Shown here in pieces: positions 18,348 to 26,537 of a DNA stretch of 64,000 nt. Under the pieces are notes generated by a model. That model made no database searches. It was not told the origin of the DNA and worked only from the letters and a program-made list of their open reading frames with translations. Positions within the stretch are counted from its first letter, which is position 1, and every line of letters begins with the position of its first letter. Source of the stretch: Ardenticatena sp. (GTDB lineage: Bacteria > Chloroflexota > Anaerolineae > Ardenticatenales > Ardenticatenaceae); the NCBI GenBank assembly GCA_015487975.1, contig WFOS01000095.1, positions 1 through 64,000 of the forward strand, in the 5' to 3' direction. A program made the position numbers and the translations under genes.

Positions 18348-19394
18348 TCAGGTGCGTGCGCTCACACACTGGCTGAACGCCACAAGCGCGTCCAGTGTAC
18401 GCAAGGCCGCTCCGCTGTCAATGCTTTCTGCGGCACGTTCCACCCCCTCGCGCAACTCAGTTGCGACACCCCCTGCGACCAGTGCTGCCGCGGCGTTGAG
18501 CAACACCACGTCGCGGCGTGGGCCTCGATCTTCGCCTGCCAGAATGGCACGCAAAATGCGGGCATTTTCCTCAGGACCACCGCCACGCAGCGCGTCCAGT
18601 GGGGCTGGGGAAAAGCCCACATCGCGTGGGTCGAGCGTCTCGGTGAGGAGCGTACCGTTGGTGTCGGGTGTGCCAAAGCGGCTCACGCGGTTGGGTGCAG
18701 TGGTGGTCAATTCGTCCAGACCGCCGCCATGCACGACGAAGGCTGCACGGCTCCCCAGCTGCTGTAAAACCCGCGCCAGCATCTCGGTCAATGCCGCGTC
18801 GAAGACGCCCAGCAATTGCGCGCGTGCGCCCGCGGGGTTGGTGAGCGGGCCAAGCACGTTGAAGACCGTGCGAACGCCCAGTTCACGGCGAGGCCCAATG
18901 GCATGGCGCATGGCAGGGTGCAATTTGGGCGCAAACAGAAAGCCAATGCCAATCTCATCGATTGCCTGCGCGACTTGTTCAGGCGTCAGGTCAAGGTTGA
19001 CGCCTAGCGCTTCGAGGACGTCGGCGCTCCCGGAGCGGCTGGACACACTGCGATTGCCATGCTTGGCAACCGCCAAGCCCGCCCCCGCGACGACGAAGGC
19101 CGTGGTGGTGGAAATGTTGAACGTGCCAGCTCGGTCGCCACCTGTGCCGCACGTGTCGATGATATCCTCACGAGAGGGACGCACCTGCACTGCGGCACGC
19201 CGCATGGCACGCGCAAACCCCGTAATCTCGTCCACGGTTTCGCCCTTCATGCGAAGCGCCACCAGCAAGCCAGCAATTTGCGCCGGTGTGGCCGCGCCGC
19301 GCATGATGGCATCCATCACCTGTTCGGCTTCCTGCGCGCCCAACGATTCACCGTCGAGCACTTTTTGCAACGCCGTGCGCACCAAATTACTCAT
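18348..19394 (-). CDS. trpD: anthranilate phosphoribosyltransferase
   Basis: A 348-residue enzyme transferring phosphoribose to anthranilate. The signature DTCGTGGD is present, with AKHGNRSVSS, SADVLEALG and the metal-site region RRELGVRTVFNVLGPLTNP. The ATG at 19394 has AGGAGG seven to eight bases upstream, so I reject the start 18 bp farther out. It is spaced 14 bp from trpG. Confidence 0.97.
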   Translation of the reverse strand: MSNLVRTALQKVLDGESLGAQEAEQVMDAIMRGAATPAQIAGLLVALRMKGETVDEITGFARAMRRAAVQVRPSREDIIDTCGTGGDRAGTFNISTTTAFVVAGAGLAVAKHGNRSVSSRSGSADVLEALGVNLDLTPEQVAQAIDEIGIGFLFAPKLHPAMRHAIGPRRELGVRTVFNVLGPLTNPAGARAQLLGVFDAALTEMLARVLQQLGSRAAFVVHGGGLDELTTTAPNRVSRFGTPDTNGTLLTETLDPRDVGFSPAPLDALRGGGPEENARILRAILAGEDRGPRRDVVLLNAAAALVAGGVATELREGVERAAESIDSGAALRTLDALVAFSQCVSART

Positions 19395-19408
19395 GGGTCC
19401 CCTCCTTT

Positions 19409-20026
<618 letters not shown>

Positions 20027-20045
20027 GCTGCCCTCCTCTGTTGGT

Positions 20046-21551
20046 TCATAAGCCTTGTTCGGCCATGTCGATGGCCACGCCCAGCGCCCGCCCTTTGTGC
20101 AGCGTTTCTTCCCATTCGCGGGTCGGGTCGCTGTCGGCGACGATACCCGCGCCTGCCTGCACATAGGCCGTATCGCCCTGCATGAAGATGGTGCGAATGG
20201 TGATACAGGTATCCATGTTGCCATTGAAGCCAAAATAGCCGACCGCCCCCGCATAAGGGCCGCGTCGCACGCCTTCGAGTTCCTCGATGATTTCCATGGC
20301 GCGAATTTTGGGTGCCCCGCTGACAGTGCCCGCCGGGAATGTCGCGCGGAACAGGTCGAAGGCATCTTTTTCGGGTTGCAACACGCCCACCACACGGCTC
20401 ACAATGTGCATCACGTGCGAGTAGCGTTCGATCGTGAAGAAGTCGGGCACGCGCACCGTGCCAGGTTCGCACACGCGCCCTAGGTCGTTGCGCCCCAAAT
20501 CGACCAACATGACATGTTCAGCGCGTTCTTTGACATCGCTCAACAGTTCGGCTTCCAGGGCTTTGTCTTCTTCTTCGCTGCACCCACGTGGTCGAGTGCC
20601 GGCGATAGGATGTGTCTCGGCAATCCCATCCTGCAATCGCACGAGCATTTCAGGCGACGAACCGATGAGCGCCAGCCGCGGGTCACCCCCCAAATCGAGG
20701 TAGAACATGTAAGGTGACGGGTTCAGGCGGCGCAGAGCGCGGTAGATGCTGAAGGGGTCGGCAAGGGTGCGGCGCGAGAGCCGCTGTGAGAGCACCACCT
20801 GAAAGATGTCGCCGGCGGCGATGTACGCTTTCGCCTGGCGAACAGCCGCTTCAAAGTGTGCCTGGCTAGTGTGTAATCTGAACGCTTCGCCCGAGCGACC
20901 TGGCGGTGTAGGAAGCGACGGCAGCGGGGCACGCACTTGTGCTTCTAGTGCATCCAAGCGTGCCACGGCATCATCGTAGGCGGCGTCGAGATTGGTGCCA
21001 GGGGGCACATGGGCATTGGCGAACGCCAACAGTCGATGGCGCACATGGTCGAAGATGAGTAACGTGTCGGTGATGAGGAAGGAGGCCAACGGCGTACCGA
21101 GTTCGTCGCGGGCGGTAGCAGGCAGGCGCTCGAAGGCACGCACCATGTCGTATGCGATGTACCCGACTGCCCCACCGTAGAAGCGGGGAATGTCGTGCCG
21201 CACAGTATGCAGCGGGGCGACCGGCTGGTAGCGTGCTAGTTCGTCGCGTATTACATGGAGGGCGTCACGCCCGTCTTCCAGCGGGATGCGCTGGCTCTGC
21301 CCGTTGTCGAAGATATGCACAGCATCTTCGTACGCCACCAACCGCCGACGTGCCCCTACCCCCAAAATGGAATAGCGCCCAACCTGTTCGGCCTTCTCGA
21401 CGCTTTCCAGCAAGAAGCTGGGGCCCTCGTTGCGCAGTTTCAAATAGACCGAAACCGGGGTTTCGAGGTCGGCCGGCAATTCCCGAAAAACCGGCACCAG
21501 TGCTCCTTGTTCGGCCAGTGTATGAAACGCTTCACGTGTCAGATGGTCCAC
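20046..21551 (-). CDS. trpE: anthranilate synthase component I
   Basis: A 501-residue chorismate-utilising enzyme and the first gene of the trp operon. The C-terminal catalytic domain shows GDIFQVVLSQR, LRRLNPSPYM, HPIAGTRPRG, VDLGRNDLGR, the FPAGTVSGAPK motif and the final GAGIVADSDP. The feedback-inhibition LLES motif is present (FLLESVE). I propose GTG at 21551 because GAGGAGGG sits a few bases upstream and the preceding bases belong to the leader; an ATG 18 bp upstream overlaps that purine run and would itself lack a binding site. Confidence 0.95.
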   Translation of the reverse strand: MDHLTREAFHTLAEQGALVPVFRELPADLETPVSVYLKLRNEGPSFLLESVEKAEQVGRYSILGVGARRRLVAYEDAVHIFDNGQSQRIPLEDGRDALHVIRDELARYQPVAPLHTVRHDIPRFYGGAVGYIAYDMVRAFERLPATARDELGTPLASFLITDTLLIFDHVRHRLLAFANAHVPPGTNLDAAYDDAVARLDALEAQVRAPLPSLPTPPGRSGEAFRLHTSQAHFEAAVRQAKAYIAAGDIFQVVLSQRLSRRTLADPFSIYRALRRLNPSPYMFYLDLGGDPRLALIGSSPEMLVRLQDGIAETHPIAGTRPRGCSEEEDKALEAELLSDVKERAEHVMLVDLGRNDLGRVCEPGTVRVPDFFTIERYSHVMHIVSRVVGVLQPEKDAFDLFRATFPAGTVSGAPKIRAMEIIEELEGVRRGPYAGAVGYFGFNGNMDTCITIRTIFMQGDTAYVQAGAGIVADSDPTREWEETLHKGRALGVAIDMAEQGL

Positions 21552-21552
21552 A

Positions 21553-21946
21553 AGCGCCCTCCTCTTCATTGGTTGTCTACCAAAATGAAAAAACGTCTCA
21601 TCCCACAAGGGGACGAGACGTTGAATGTCCCGCGGTGCCACCCCAGTTGGACTGGAAACGAAAAAACGCGCCTGTGAGCGCGTTCGTGCAAGCCAGCCCC
21701 ACTCGTATCAGGTACGGTTCGAGCGCCGACGTGACGCTGCGAACGATACCCTCGCCGGATAACGGCGGCGCACCCGGCCAGCCCTACTTGCCTGGAAGCG
21801 TTGGGGCTGGCAGCTCCCCGGCCCATTCACACGTGCCGCTTGCGAGTGGACTTCCAGAACAGTCTCCTTTGGAGACAGGCCCACCTCTCTGGCGCGCGCT
21901 CACGTGCTACTCTTCCGGTTCACAGCCGTTCGTCATTGCGATTGTG
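21553..21946 (-). ncRNA. T-box riboswitch, tRNA-Trp specific, controlling the trp operon
   Basis: The leader carries the T-box core gggtggcaccgcgg (21629-21644). The Stem I internal-loop elements are AGTA (21908-21911) and, on the opposite arm, GAA followed by the specifier TGG (21823-21825). They are joined by a cacgtg helix (21901-21907 with 21830-21835). TGG is the Trp codon, and the T-box bulge UGGC would match a GCCA acceptor end, as expected for tRNA-Trp with discriminator G. A terminator lies directly before trpE. Uncharged tRNA-Trp should allow read-through. Confidence 0.93.
21588..21622 (-). terminator. T-box regulated intrinsic terminator
   Basis: In the minus-strand transcript aacgtctcgtcccc pairs with gggatgagacgtt and is followed by a U run, ending 37 bp before the trpE start. 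It competes with the T-box antiterminator. Confidence 0.9.
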
Positions 21947-21952
21947 TTGGCG

Positions 21953-21981
21953 AGTATACCCAGCGAGTGACACATTGTCAA
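21953..21981 (-). promoter_or_regulatory. trp operon promoter
   Basis: On the minus strand TTGACA (21976-21981), a 17-bp spacer and TATACT (21953-21958) form an almost consensus sigma-70-type promoter. Transcription would begin near 21946, just before the T-box. Confidence 0.85.
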
Positions 21982-22180
21982 GGTGCCAAACATCTGTGTC
22001 CTGCCCGTCTGTCTGGCTTTCCTCTTGCACATCCTGGCAACTAGCACATTCCTCCTATTTTTCGACCAATTTTGAACCATTTGTGCGCGAAAAACGACTA
22101 ATAACTGGACGCAGGTATCATTGTACTTTTCCATCGGATTTCCTGTGTCAGCGAGCCCAAACAATCCGAAAGGAGTTGAC

Positions 22181-22951
22181 ATGATGAAGCGGTTTGTACC
22201 ATTAACATTCGCAATTGCATTGTTGCTTGCTATGGCCACGGCCGTGTATGCTATTACTATCGTGGTGGATGGGGTAAAAGAGGCTACATGGGACCTTGGT
22301 GCTCCAGGACAGACACCGGGATCAGCACTGGATAATAACGAAGTAGACGTACCTGACGATTCTGATATTGCGGAAATAAAGTGGACCAATGATCAAAACA
22401 ATCTTTACATTCTCGTTGATACTGTTGCCTCTCCAGTACAAAATTCGTCATCTACTCTTCTTATTTGCATAGATAGCGATGCTGACCCCAGCACAGGGTC
22501 TGACACCACGAGCAACTGGTATACCCAATGCAATTCTGTAACAGGCTTTGATATCCATGTGAGAGTGGAAAAAGTGCTCGGAACTTATCAGGTTGTTAAA
22601 TACGACCAAAATGGAGATAATGGGCAACTTATTCCTGGGGCTTCACATGCTTTCGGCGACGTTCTTGAAGTTAGCATCCCCTTAAGCGAGATTTTTGGTC
22701 AAAGTGGAGGGACACCTAACTGTCCAGCGACCTTCAATACTGTCTTTTATTTTGACAATGGCCAACTTGCCGCTGACGATAATACTCCTGACGCTGGTGT
22801 GATACCGATGAGTTGTGGTTCCCCCACCGCCATCACACTGGAAAGCTTCGGTGGCACCGCTGCTAGCACGCATGATTCACTCTTGCTGGTCGGTGCGCTT
22901 GCTGGGCTCTTCACCCTCGCAGGTGGCTGGCTGGTCTGGCGGCGTCGCTAA
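22181..22951 (+). CDS. secreted protein with C-terminal membrane anchor, DOMON-like
   Basis: A 256-residue protein. Residues 1-24 are a signal peptide (cut after AVYA). The middle is a beta-rich domain resembling CBM9/DOMON-type domains (VVDGVKEATWD, NLYILVDT, LEVSIPLSEI). Residues about 231-252 form a hydrophobic helix ending WRRR, the layout of C-terminal sorting or anchoring tails. The body of the gene is visibly richer in A and T than its neighbours, suggesting transfer or relaxed selection. Very good ribosome binding site AAAGGAG. The stretch 21982-22180 upstream shows nothing else I can identify. Confidence 0.65.
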   Translation: MMKRFVPLTFAIALLLAMATAVYAITIVVDGVKEATWDLGAPGQTPGSALDNNEVDVPDDSDIAEIKWTNDQNNLYILVDTVASPVQNSSSTLLICIDSDADPSTGSDTTSNWYTQCNSVTGFDIHVRVEKVLGTYQVVKYDQNGDNGQLIPGASHAFGDVLEVSIPLSEIFGQSGGTPNCPATFNTVFYFDNGQLAADDNTPDAGVIPMSCGSPTAITLESFGGTAASTHDSLLLVGALAGLFTLAGGWLVWRRR

Positions 22952-22970
22952 CCCTGTAGCATACATACCC

Positions 22971-22993
22971 AGGGGGGCAGATGCCCCCCTTTT
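22971..22993 (+). terminator. intrinsic terminator
   Basis: The stem aggggggca/tgcccccct followed by ttt ends the anchored-protein gene, before the sigma factor gene. Confidence 0.85.
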
Positions 22994-23066
22994 CGTTTGT
23001 CGCAATACCCCATGTTTGCTACCATCTGCCGCATCATGAGCCAATGCTCGAGCAGAGGAGCCACCC

Positions 23067-23696
23067 GTGCCCACACACGAACGCACGAACGAGGCTTGGT
23101 TGTCGGCATTGCGTGGCCCGCAGCGCGACGCGGCGCTTGCCGATTTGCGTGCGATTCTGCTGCGCGGCCTGCGATTTGCGCTGGACCAATCTGGCAATCT
23201 GCGCGATGCCGACCTGGAAGATTTCGTGCAGGAAGCGCTGTTGCGCATCCTAGACAACCTGGATTCGTTCCGTGGTGAAAGCCGGTTCACCACGTGGGCG
23301 CAGAAAATCGCCGTGCGTGTCGCCTTTTCTGAGTTGCGCCGTCGGCGATGGAAAGATGTCTCGCTGGATGCGTGGCTGGAACAAACCGAGGGTGATTTTG
23401 TGCCACGCTTGCTTGCCGATGAAAACGCGACGCCAGAAGAGGTGGCCGTCCAGCAATCGCTGATGGAGGTTGTCGTGCGATTGATTCGGGAAGAACTAAG
23501 CGAGCGTCAGCGCAAGGCGCTCATTCTGGTTGCCGTGCGGGGCGTCCCCATAGAGGAAGTGGCGCGGCGTATGAACACCAACCGCAACGCCCTCTACAAA
23601 CTTTTGCATGATGCGCGCAAGCGGCTCAAGCAGGCCATGGCACGCGAGGGCATCAATCCGCAAGAGGTGATGCAACTTTTCGAGCGTTCACGGTAA
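23067..23696 (+). CDS. sigma-70 family (ECF-like) RNA polymerase sigma factor
   Basis: A 209-residue two-domain sigma factor. Region 2 is visible as DADLEDFVQEALLRILDNL and SRFTTWAQKIAVRVA; region 4 as LSERQRKALILVAVRGVPIEEVARRM with a helix-turn-helix and NALYKLLHDARKRL. The start is GTG with GAGGAG upstream. The next gene, 56 bp downstream, encodes a small Cys-rich protein that could be its anti-sigma factor. The target genes are unknown. Confidence 0.9.
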   Translation: MPTHERTNEAWLSALRGPQRDAALADLRAILLRGLRFALDQSGNLRDADLEDFVQEALLRILDNLDSFRGESRFTTWAQKIAVRVAFSELRRRRWKDVSLDAWLEQTEGDFVPRLLADENATPEEVAVQQSLMEVVVRLIREELSERQRKALILVAVRGVPIEEVARRMNTNRNALYKLLHDARKRLKQAMAREGINPQEVMQLFERSR

Positions 23697-23752
23697 GAAA
23701 GGCAGATGGCACTCCCTCTACAATACTGGTGAAGAGATCCGTGAGAGGTTGT

Positions 23753-24046
23753 ATGAACTGGTGGCAACAACTTTGGAATCGTATACGGGGCCGCAGGCCT
23801 GATGCGCATCAGACACTTGTGTTGAGTGCGGAGACACTACGTGGCATTATTCGCGGTATTTTGACTACCCAAGAACGTGAATTGACCTGCGACAAATGTT
23901 TCGAGCAACTCGACACCTTTGCCGAATTGGTGCTTGTGGGGCAACCGATTCCCGAAGCGCTCAAACTGGTGGAAGAACACCTGGAACGCTGCCATGATTG
24001 TCGCGAAGAATTCGAAGCGCTGATGGCGGCGCTGCGGGCGGCGTGA
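23753..24046 (+). CDS. small zinc-finger protein, putative anti-sigma factor
   Basis: A 97-residue soluble protein with CDKC in the middle and, 30 residues on, an HLERCHDC segment (H-x3-C-x2-C), the pattern of zinc-binding anti-sigma (ZAS) domains. It follows the sigma factor gene. Unlike many anti-sigmas it has no membrane segment. ATG 23753 with a GAGAGG binding site is preferred over a GTG 24 bp upstream. The role is inferred from context. Confidence 0.7.
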   Translation: MNWWQQLWNRIRGRRPDAHQTLVLSAETLRGIIRGILTTQERELTCDKCFEQLDTFAELVLVGQPIPEALKLVEEHLERCHDCREEFEALMAALRAA

Positions 24047-24082
24047 AGGCCTATGGTGCATGGGAGGCAAGTCGTCTTCGGC

Positions 24083-24757
24083 TTACTGCTCGTGCACGAT
24101 ACGCCCATCATGCACTCGCACGATCCGCTCCGCCTGCTGTGCAAGGGTGTCATCGTGGGTTACTAGTACCAACGTGCGCCCTTCGGCGTGCAAACGTGCC
24201 AATAGCGCCAAAATGTGTGCCCCTGTCCGTGTGTCCAGATTCCCTGTGGGTTCATCTGCCAGCAGAATGGCGGGGTCGTTTGCCAACGCGCGCGCGATGG
24301 CAACCCGTTGCTGCTCTCCTCCACTCAATTCCGCCGGTAAATGGTGCGCTCGATGCGCGACACCCACGGCATCTAGCAATGCCCATGCACGCTCTTCCGT
24401 ATTGGGATGCCGTGCCAGCGAGAGGGGGACTATGACGTTTTCGAGCGCAGTCAATGTTGGCAGAAGCTGAAAGAATTGGAACACAATCCCCACGTGTGTT
24501 CGTCGCCAACGTGCCAAGGCATCTTGTGAAAGCGCATGTACCGGCGTGTTCGACACCCACACGTCGCCGCTATCAGGCCGATCTAGGCCAGCAATGAGCC
24601 CCAGAAGCGTGCTTTTTCCACTCCCGCTTGGCCCCACAATGGCGACGAATTCGCCTTCCTGCACCGTTAGCGAGACATTGCGTAAGGCATGGACTGCGCG
24701 GGCGCCCGCGCGGTACGTGCGCGAGACTGCTTCCAGGCGAATGATAGGTGTGCTCAT
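24083..24757 (-). CDS. ABC transporter ATP-binding protein (LolD/MacB type)
   Basis: A 224-residue ATPase. Walker A is GPSGSGKST, the signature is LSGGEQQR, Walker B is ILLADEPTGNLD and the switch His is in LVTHD. Sequence style fits the LolD/FtsE/MacB branch, which works with FtsX-like permeases in lipoprotein or peptide export. No permease gene is next to it in this window. Its ATG overlaps the stop of the preceding glycosyltransferase gene (ATGA). Confidence 0.9.
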   Translation of the reverse strand: MSTPIIRLEAVSRTYRAGARAVHALRNVSLTVQEGEFVAIVGPSGSGKSTLLGLIAGLDRPDSGDVWVSNTPVHALSQDALARWRRTHVGIVFQFFQLLPTLTALENVIVPLSLARHPNTEERAWALLDAVGVAHRAHHLPAELSGGEQQRVAIARALANDPAILLADEPTGNLDTRTGAHILALLARLHAEGRTLVLVTHDDTLAQQAERIVRVHDGRIVHEQ

Positions 24758-25884
24758 GAGGATGACGCTCGGGCTTTGGCAACCACCTGCTCGAAAAAGG
24801 TATCGTAGGCGTCTCTTTGCGAGCGCCAATCGAACCGACGCATGGCCGCGCGGAGCGATTCCCCCACGCGTGGTACACCGTCTTGCAGGTAGGTCGCTAG
24901 TTTTTCTACCAACGCTTCGCGGGTGGTGTAAAAAACAGCCTCGTGGAGGTTGGGGGGGATGTACTCTGGATAGGCAAGTGCCTTTGGCAATACAGGAAAA
25001 CACCCAGCGGCAATCGCTTCGATGACAGCGAGCCCAAAGAACTCGTGGATTGCCGTACTCACCACCAGATCAGCACGGCGCAACAATGCTCGATAGCGTG
25101 GTGTCTCGGCATACCCAAAATGCACAATCCGATCGCGGAAACGCTCGCGGGCATCCAGGAATTCCTGCGGCTTCAAGCGGAAACTTTCACCTGCCAACGC
25201 GAGCCGAAACGGAATGCCACGCTCCGCCAGGCGGTCCAGCGCCCAGAAAAATGTGTCTGGCCCCTTGTCGTATTCCCACCGTTGATTCCAGAGGATGAGC
25301 GGGGGGTGGCTTCCACGTGGCGGCAAGTCGTCAGCTACACCCGGGGGGTCTGGTTCGTCGATCCAGCTCAAATCCAATCCTGGATGCAAAACCGTGGTAC
25401 GCGCCCGTAGTGCTTCGATGGTTTCCAGGTTGTTGTAGTCGGGAAAGTGTTTCAGCAAGCGGGGTAACTCATCGAAAAATTCATCGCGGTGATAGGCTGA
25501 GTTGAAGGCCACCGCGTTGGATGCGAGTGCCGAGACGTAGTTGATCCAGCCATAGTGCAAATCGCGTTTGGTGCCAGGTGGAAACGGGTACGTGAGCTGG
25601 TTTTCGTGAAAATAGGTAACAACTGGTGTACGCGCAGTGCGAGGGCGCGTGAGTGCCAACAGCGTGGTGACATCGAGCATGTCCGTTGCGAGGATGAGGT
25701 CGGGCATTCGTTCGCGTGTGAGTAACGCAGGCGCAAGTGTGACGGCGGCGCCATGCATGCGCCACTTCCAGAAGCGCCCAGGCAGCGTCAGCAGTTCGAC
25801 GGGGTGGGCACTGTACTGTTGCACACCCCGTGCCCAGACCGCGTGGGACCCTATGTCATACGGTTCGATGAGCAGAATGTTCAT
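24754..25884 (-). CDS. tRNA-queuosine mannosyltransferase-like glycosyltransferase (DUF3524/GTDC1 family)
   Basis: A 376-residue GT-B glycosyltransferase. The N-terminal domain opens LLIEPYDIGSHAVWARG and contains FHENQLTYPFP, the hallmark of the DUF3524/GTDC1 family; vertebrate GTDC1 (QTMAN) adds mannose to queuosine in tRNA-Asp. The C-terminal half has the usual nucleotide-sugar region (LILWNQRWEYDKGPDTFF, IHEFFGLAVIEAIAAGCFPVLP). The same modification in this organism is an inference. It overlaps the LysM gene upstream and the ABC ATPase downstream by ATGA. Confidence 0.82.
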   Translation of the reverse strand: MNILLIEPYDIGSHAVWARGVQQYSAHPVELLTLPGRFWKWRMHGAAVTLAPALLTRERMPDLILATDMLDVTTLLALTRPRTARTPVVTYFHENQLTYPFPPGTKRDLHYGWINYVSALASNAVAFNSAYHRDEFFDELPRLLKHFPDYNNLETIEALRARTTVLHPGLDLSWIDEPDPPGVADDLPPRGSHPPLILWNQRWEYDKGPDTFFWALDRLAERGIPFRLALAGESFRLKPQEFLDARERFRDRIVHFGYAETPRYRALLRRADLVVSTAIHEFFGLAVIEAIAAGCFPVLPKALAYPEYIPPNLHEAVFYTTREALVEKLATYLQDGVPRVGESLRAAMRRFDWRSQRDAYDTFFEQVVAKARASSS

Positions 25885-26321
25885 CGGCGCGGGATACGAA
25901 TTTCCTGCCCCACCACAATGCGGCTGGGGTCTTCGATATCGGGATTGGCTTCGAGAATGGCTTCGACGGTGACGCCAAATTCCTGCGCGATCTTCGCCAG
26001 CGTATCCCCAGATTGCACCACATACACCTCGAATGCCGGTTCAGGTGTTGGCGTCGATGTCGGCGTTGGTGTGGCGGTTGGTTGCAGCGTCGCTGTTGGC
26101 TCAGGCGATGCGGTATGCGTTGGCGTGCGTGTCGCGATGCTCTCCACGTCCGCCGTTCCCAGGGGGGTGACCGTCAATTCAGGCTGTCCCTTGGGCGCTG
26201 TCAGGGTGCGCCATCCCAACTGTGCCACCAATCCGATCACGAAGCAGAAAAGGCCAACAACCAGCGTCAGTGCCAGCACGGAAAGACACCCTCGCGGGGT
26301 GATTTGAGCATGTGTGCGCAT
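25881..26321 (-). CDS. membrane-anchored LysM protein
   Basis: A 146-residue protein: a short cytoplasmic start, one membrane helix (about residues 13-33), a Thr/Pro-rich stalk (TPTPTSTPTPEP type) and a C-terminal LysM domain (YVVQSGDTLAKIAQEFGV to VVGQEIRIP), which binds peptidoglycan or related glycans. ATG 26321 is chosen because the upstream part of the frame is not membrane- or LysM-like. The gene leads the three-gene minus-strand operon with the glycosyltransferase and the ABC ATPase. Confidence 0.85.
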   Translation of the reverse strand: MRTHAQITPRGCLSVLALTLVVGLFCFVIGLVAQLGWRTLTAPKGQPELTVTPLGTADVESIATRTPTHTASPEPTATLQPTATPTPTSTPTPEPAFEVYVVQSGDTLAKIAQEFGVTVEAILEANPDIEDPSRIVVGQEIRIPRR

Positions 26322-26484
26322 AGCCGATCCTCGATGTCGAAGTCTGTTTGTGGGGGGCAAGCATACAGGCAAAGCCGTTTTTCGACAACCAAAAAGCCTT
26401 CTCTTTCCTGGGTTTGGTGAGCAGAACCCTGACGCGCACGGACACGTGGCGCTAAATAGGGACCAAATCCCTCTTCGCATAAAT

Positions 26485-26510
26485 AACGGGGCGGCCTCTG
26501 CCGCCCCGTT
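26485..26510. terminator. GC-rich hairpin downstream of carB
   Basis: The perfect 10-bp stem aacggggcgg/ccgccccgtt lies 28 bp after the carB stop. The T content on the minus side is modest (gttattta), so it is a plausible but not ideal terminator. Confidence 0.65.
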
Positions 26511-26537
26511 TCGCCTGTGATGCTAGCCAGGCTGCAA

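Noticed and set aside
22072-22104. Possible promoter TTGAAC / TAATAA upstream of the anchored-protein gene
   Set aside because: The spacing of 21 bp is too long for a standard promoter.
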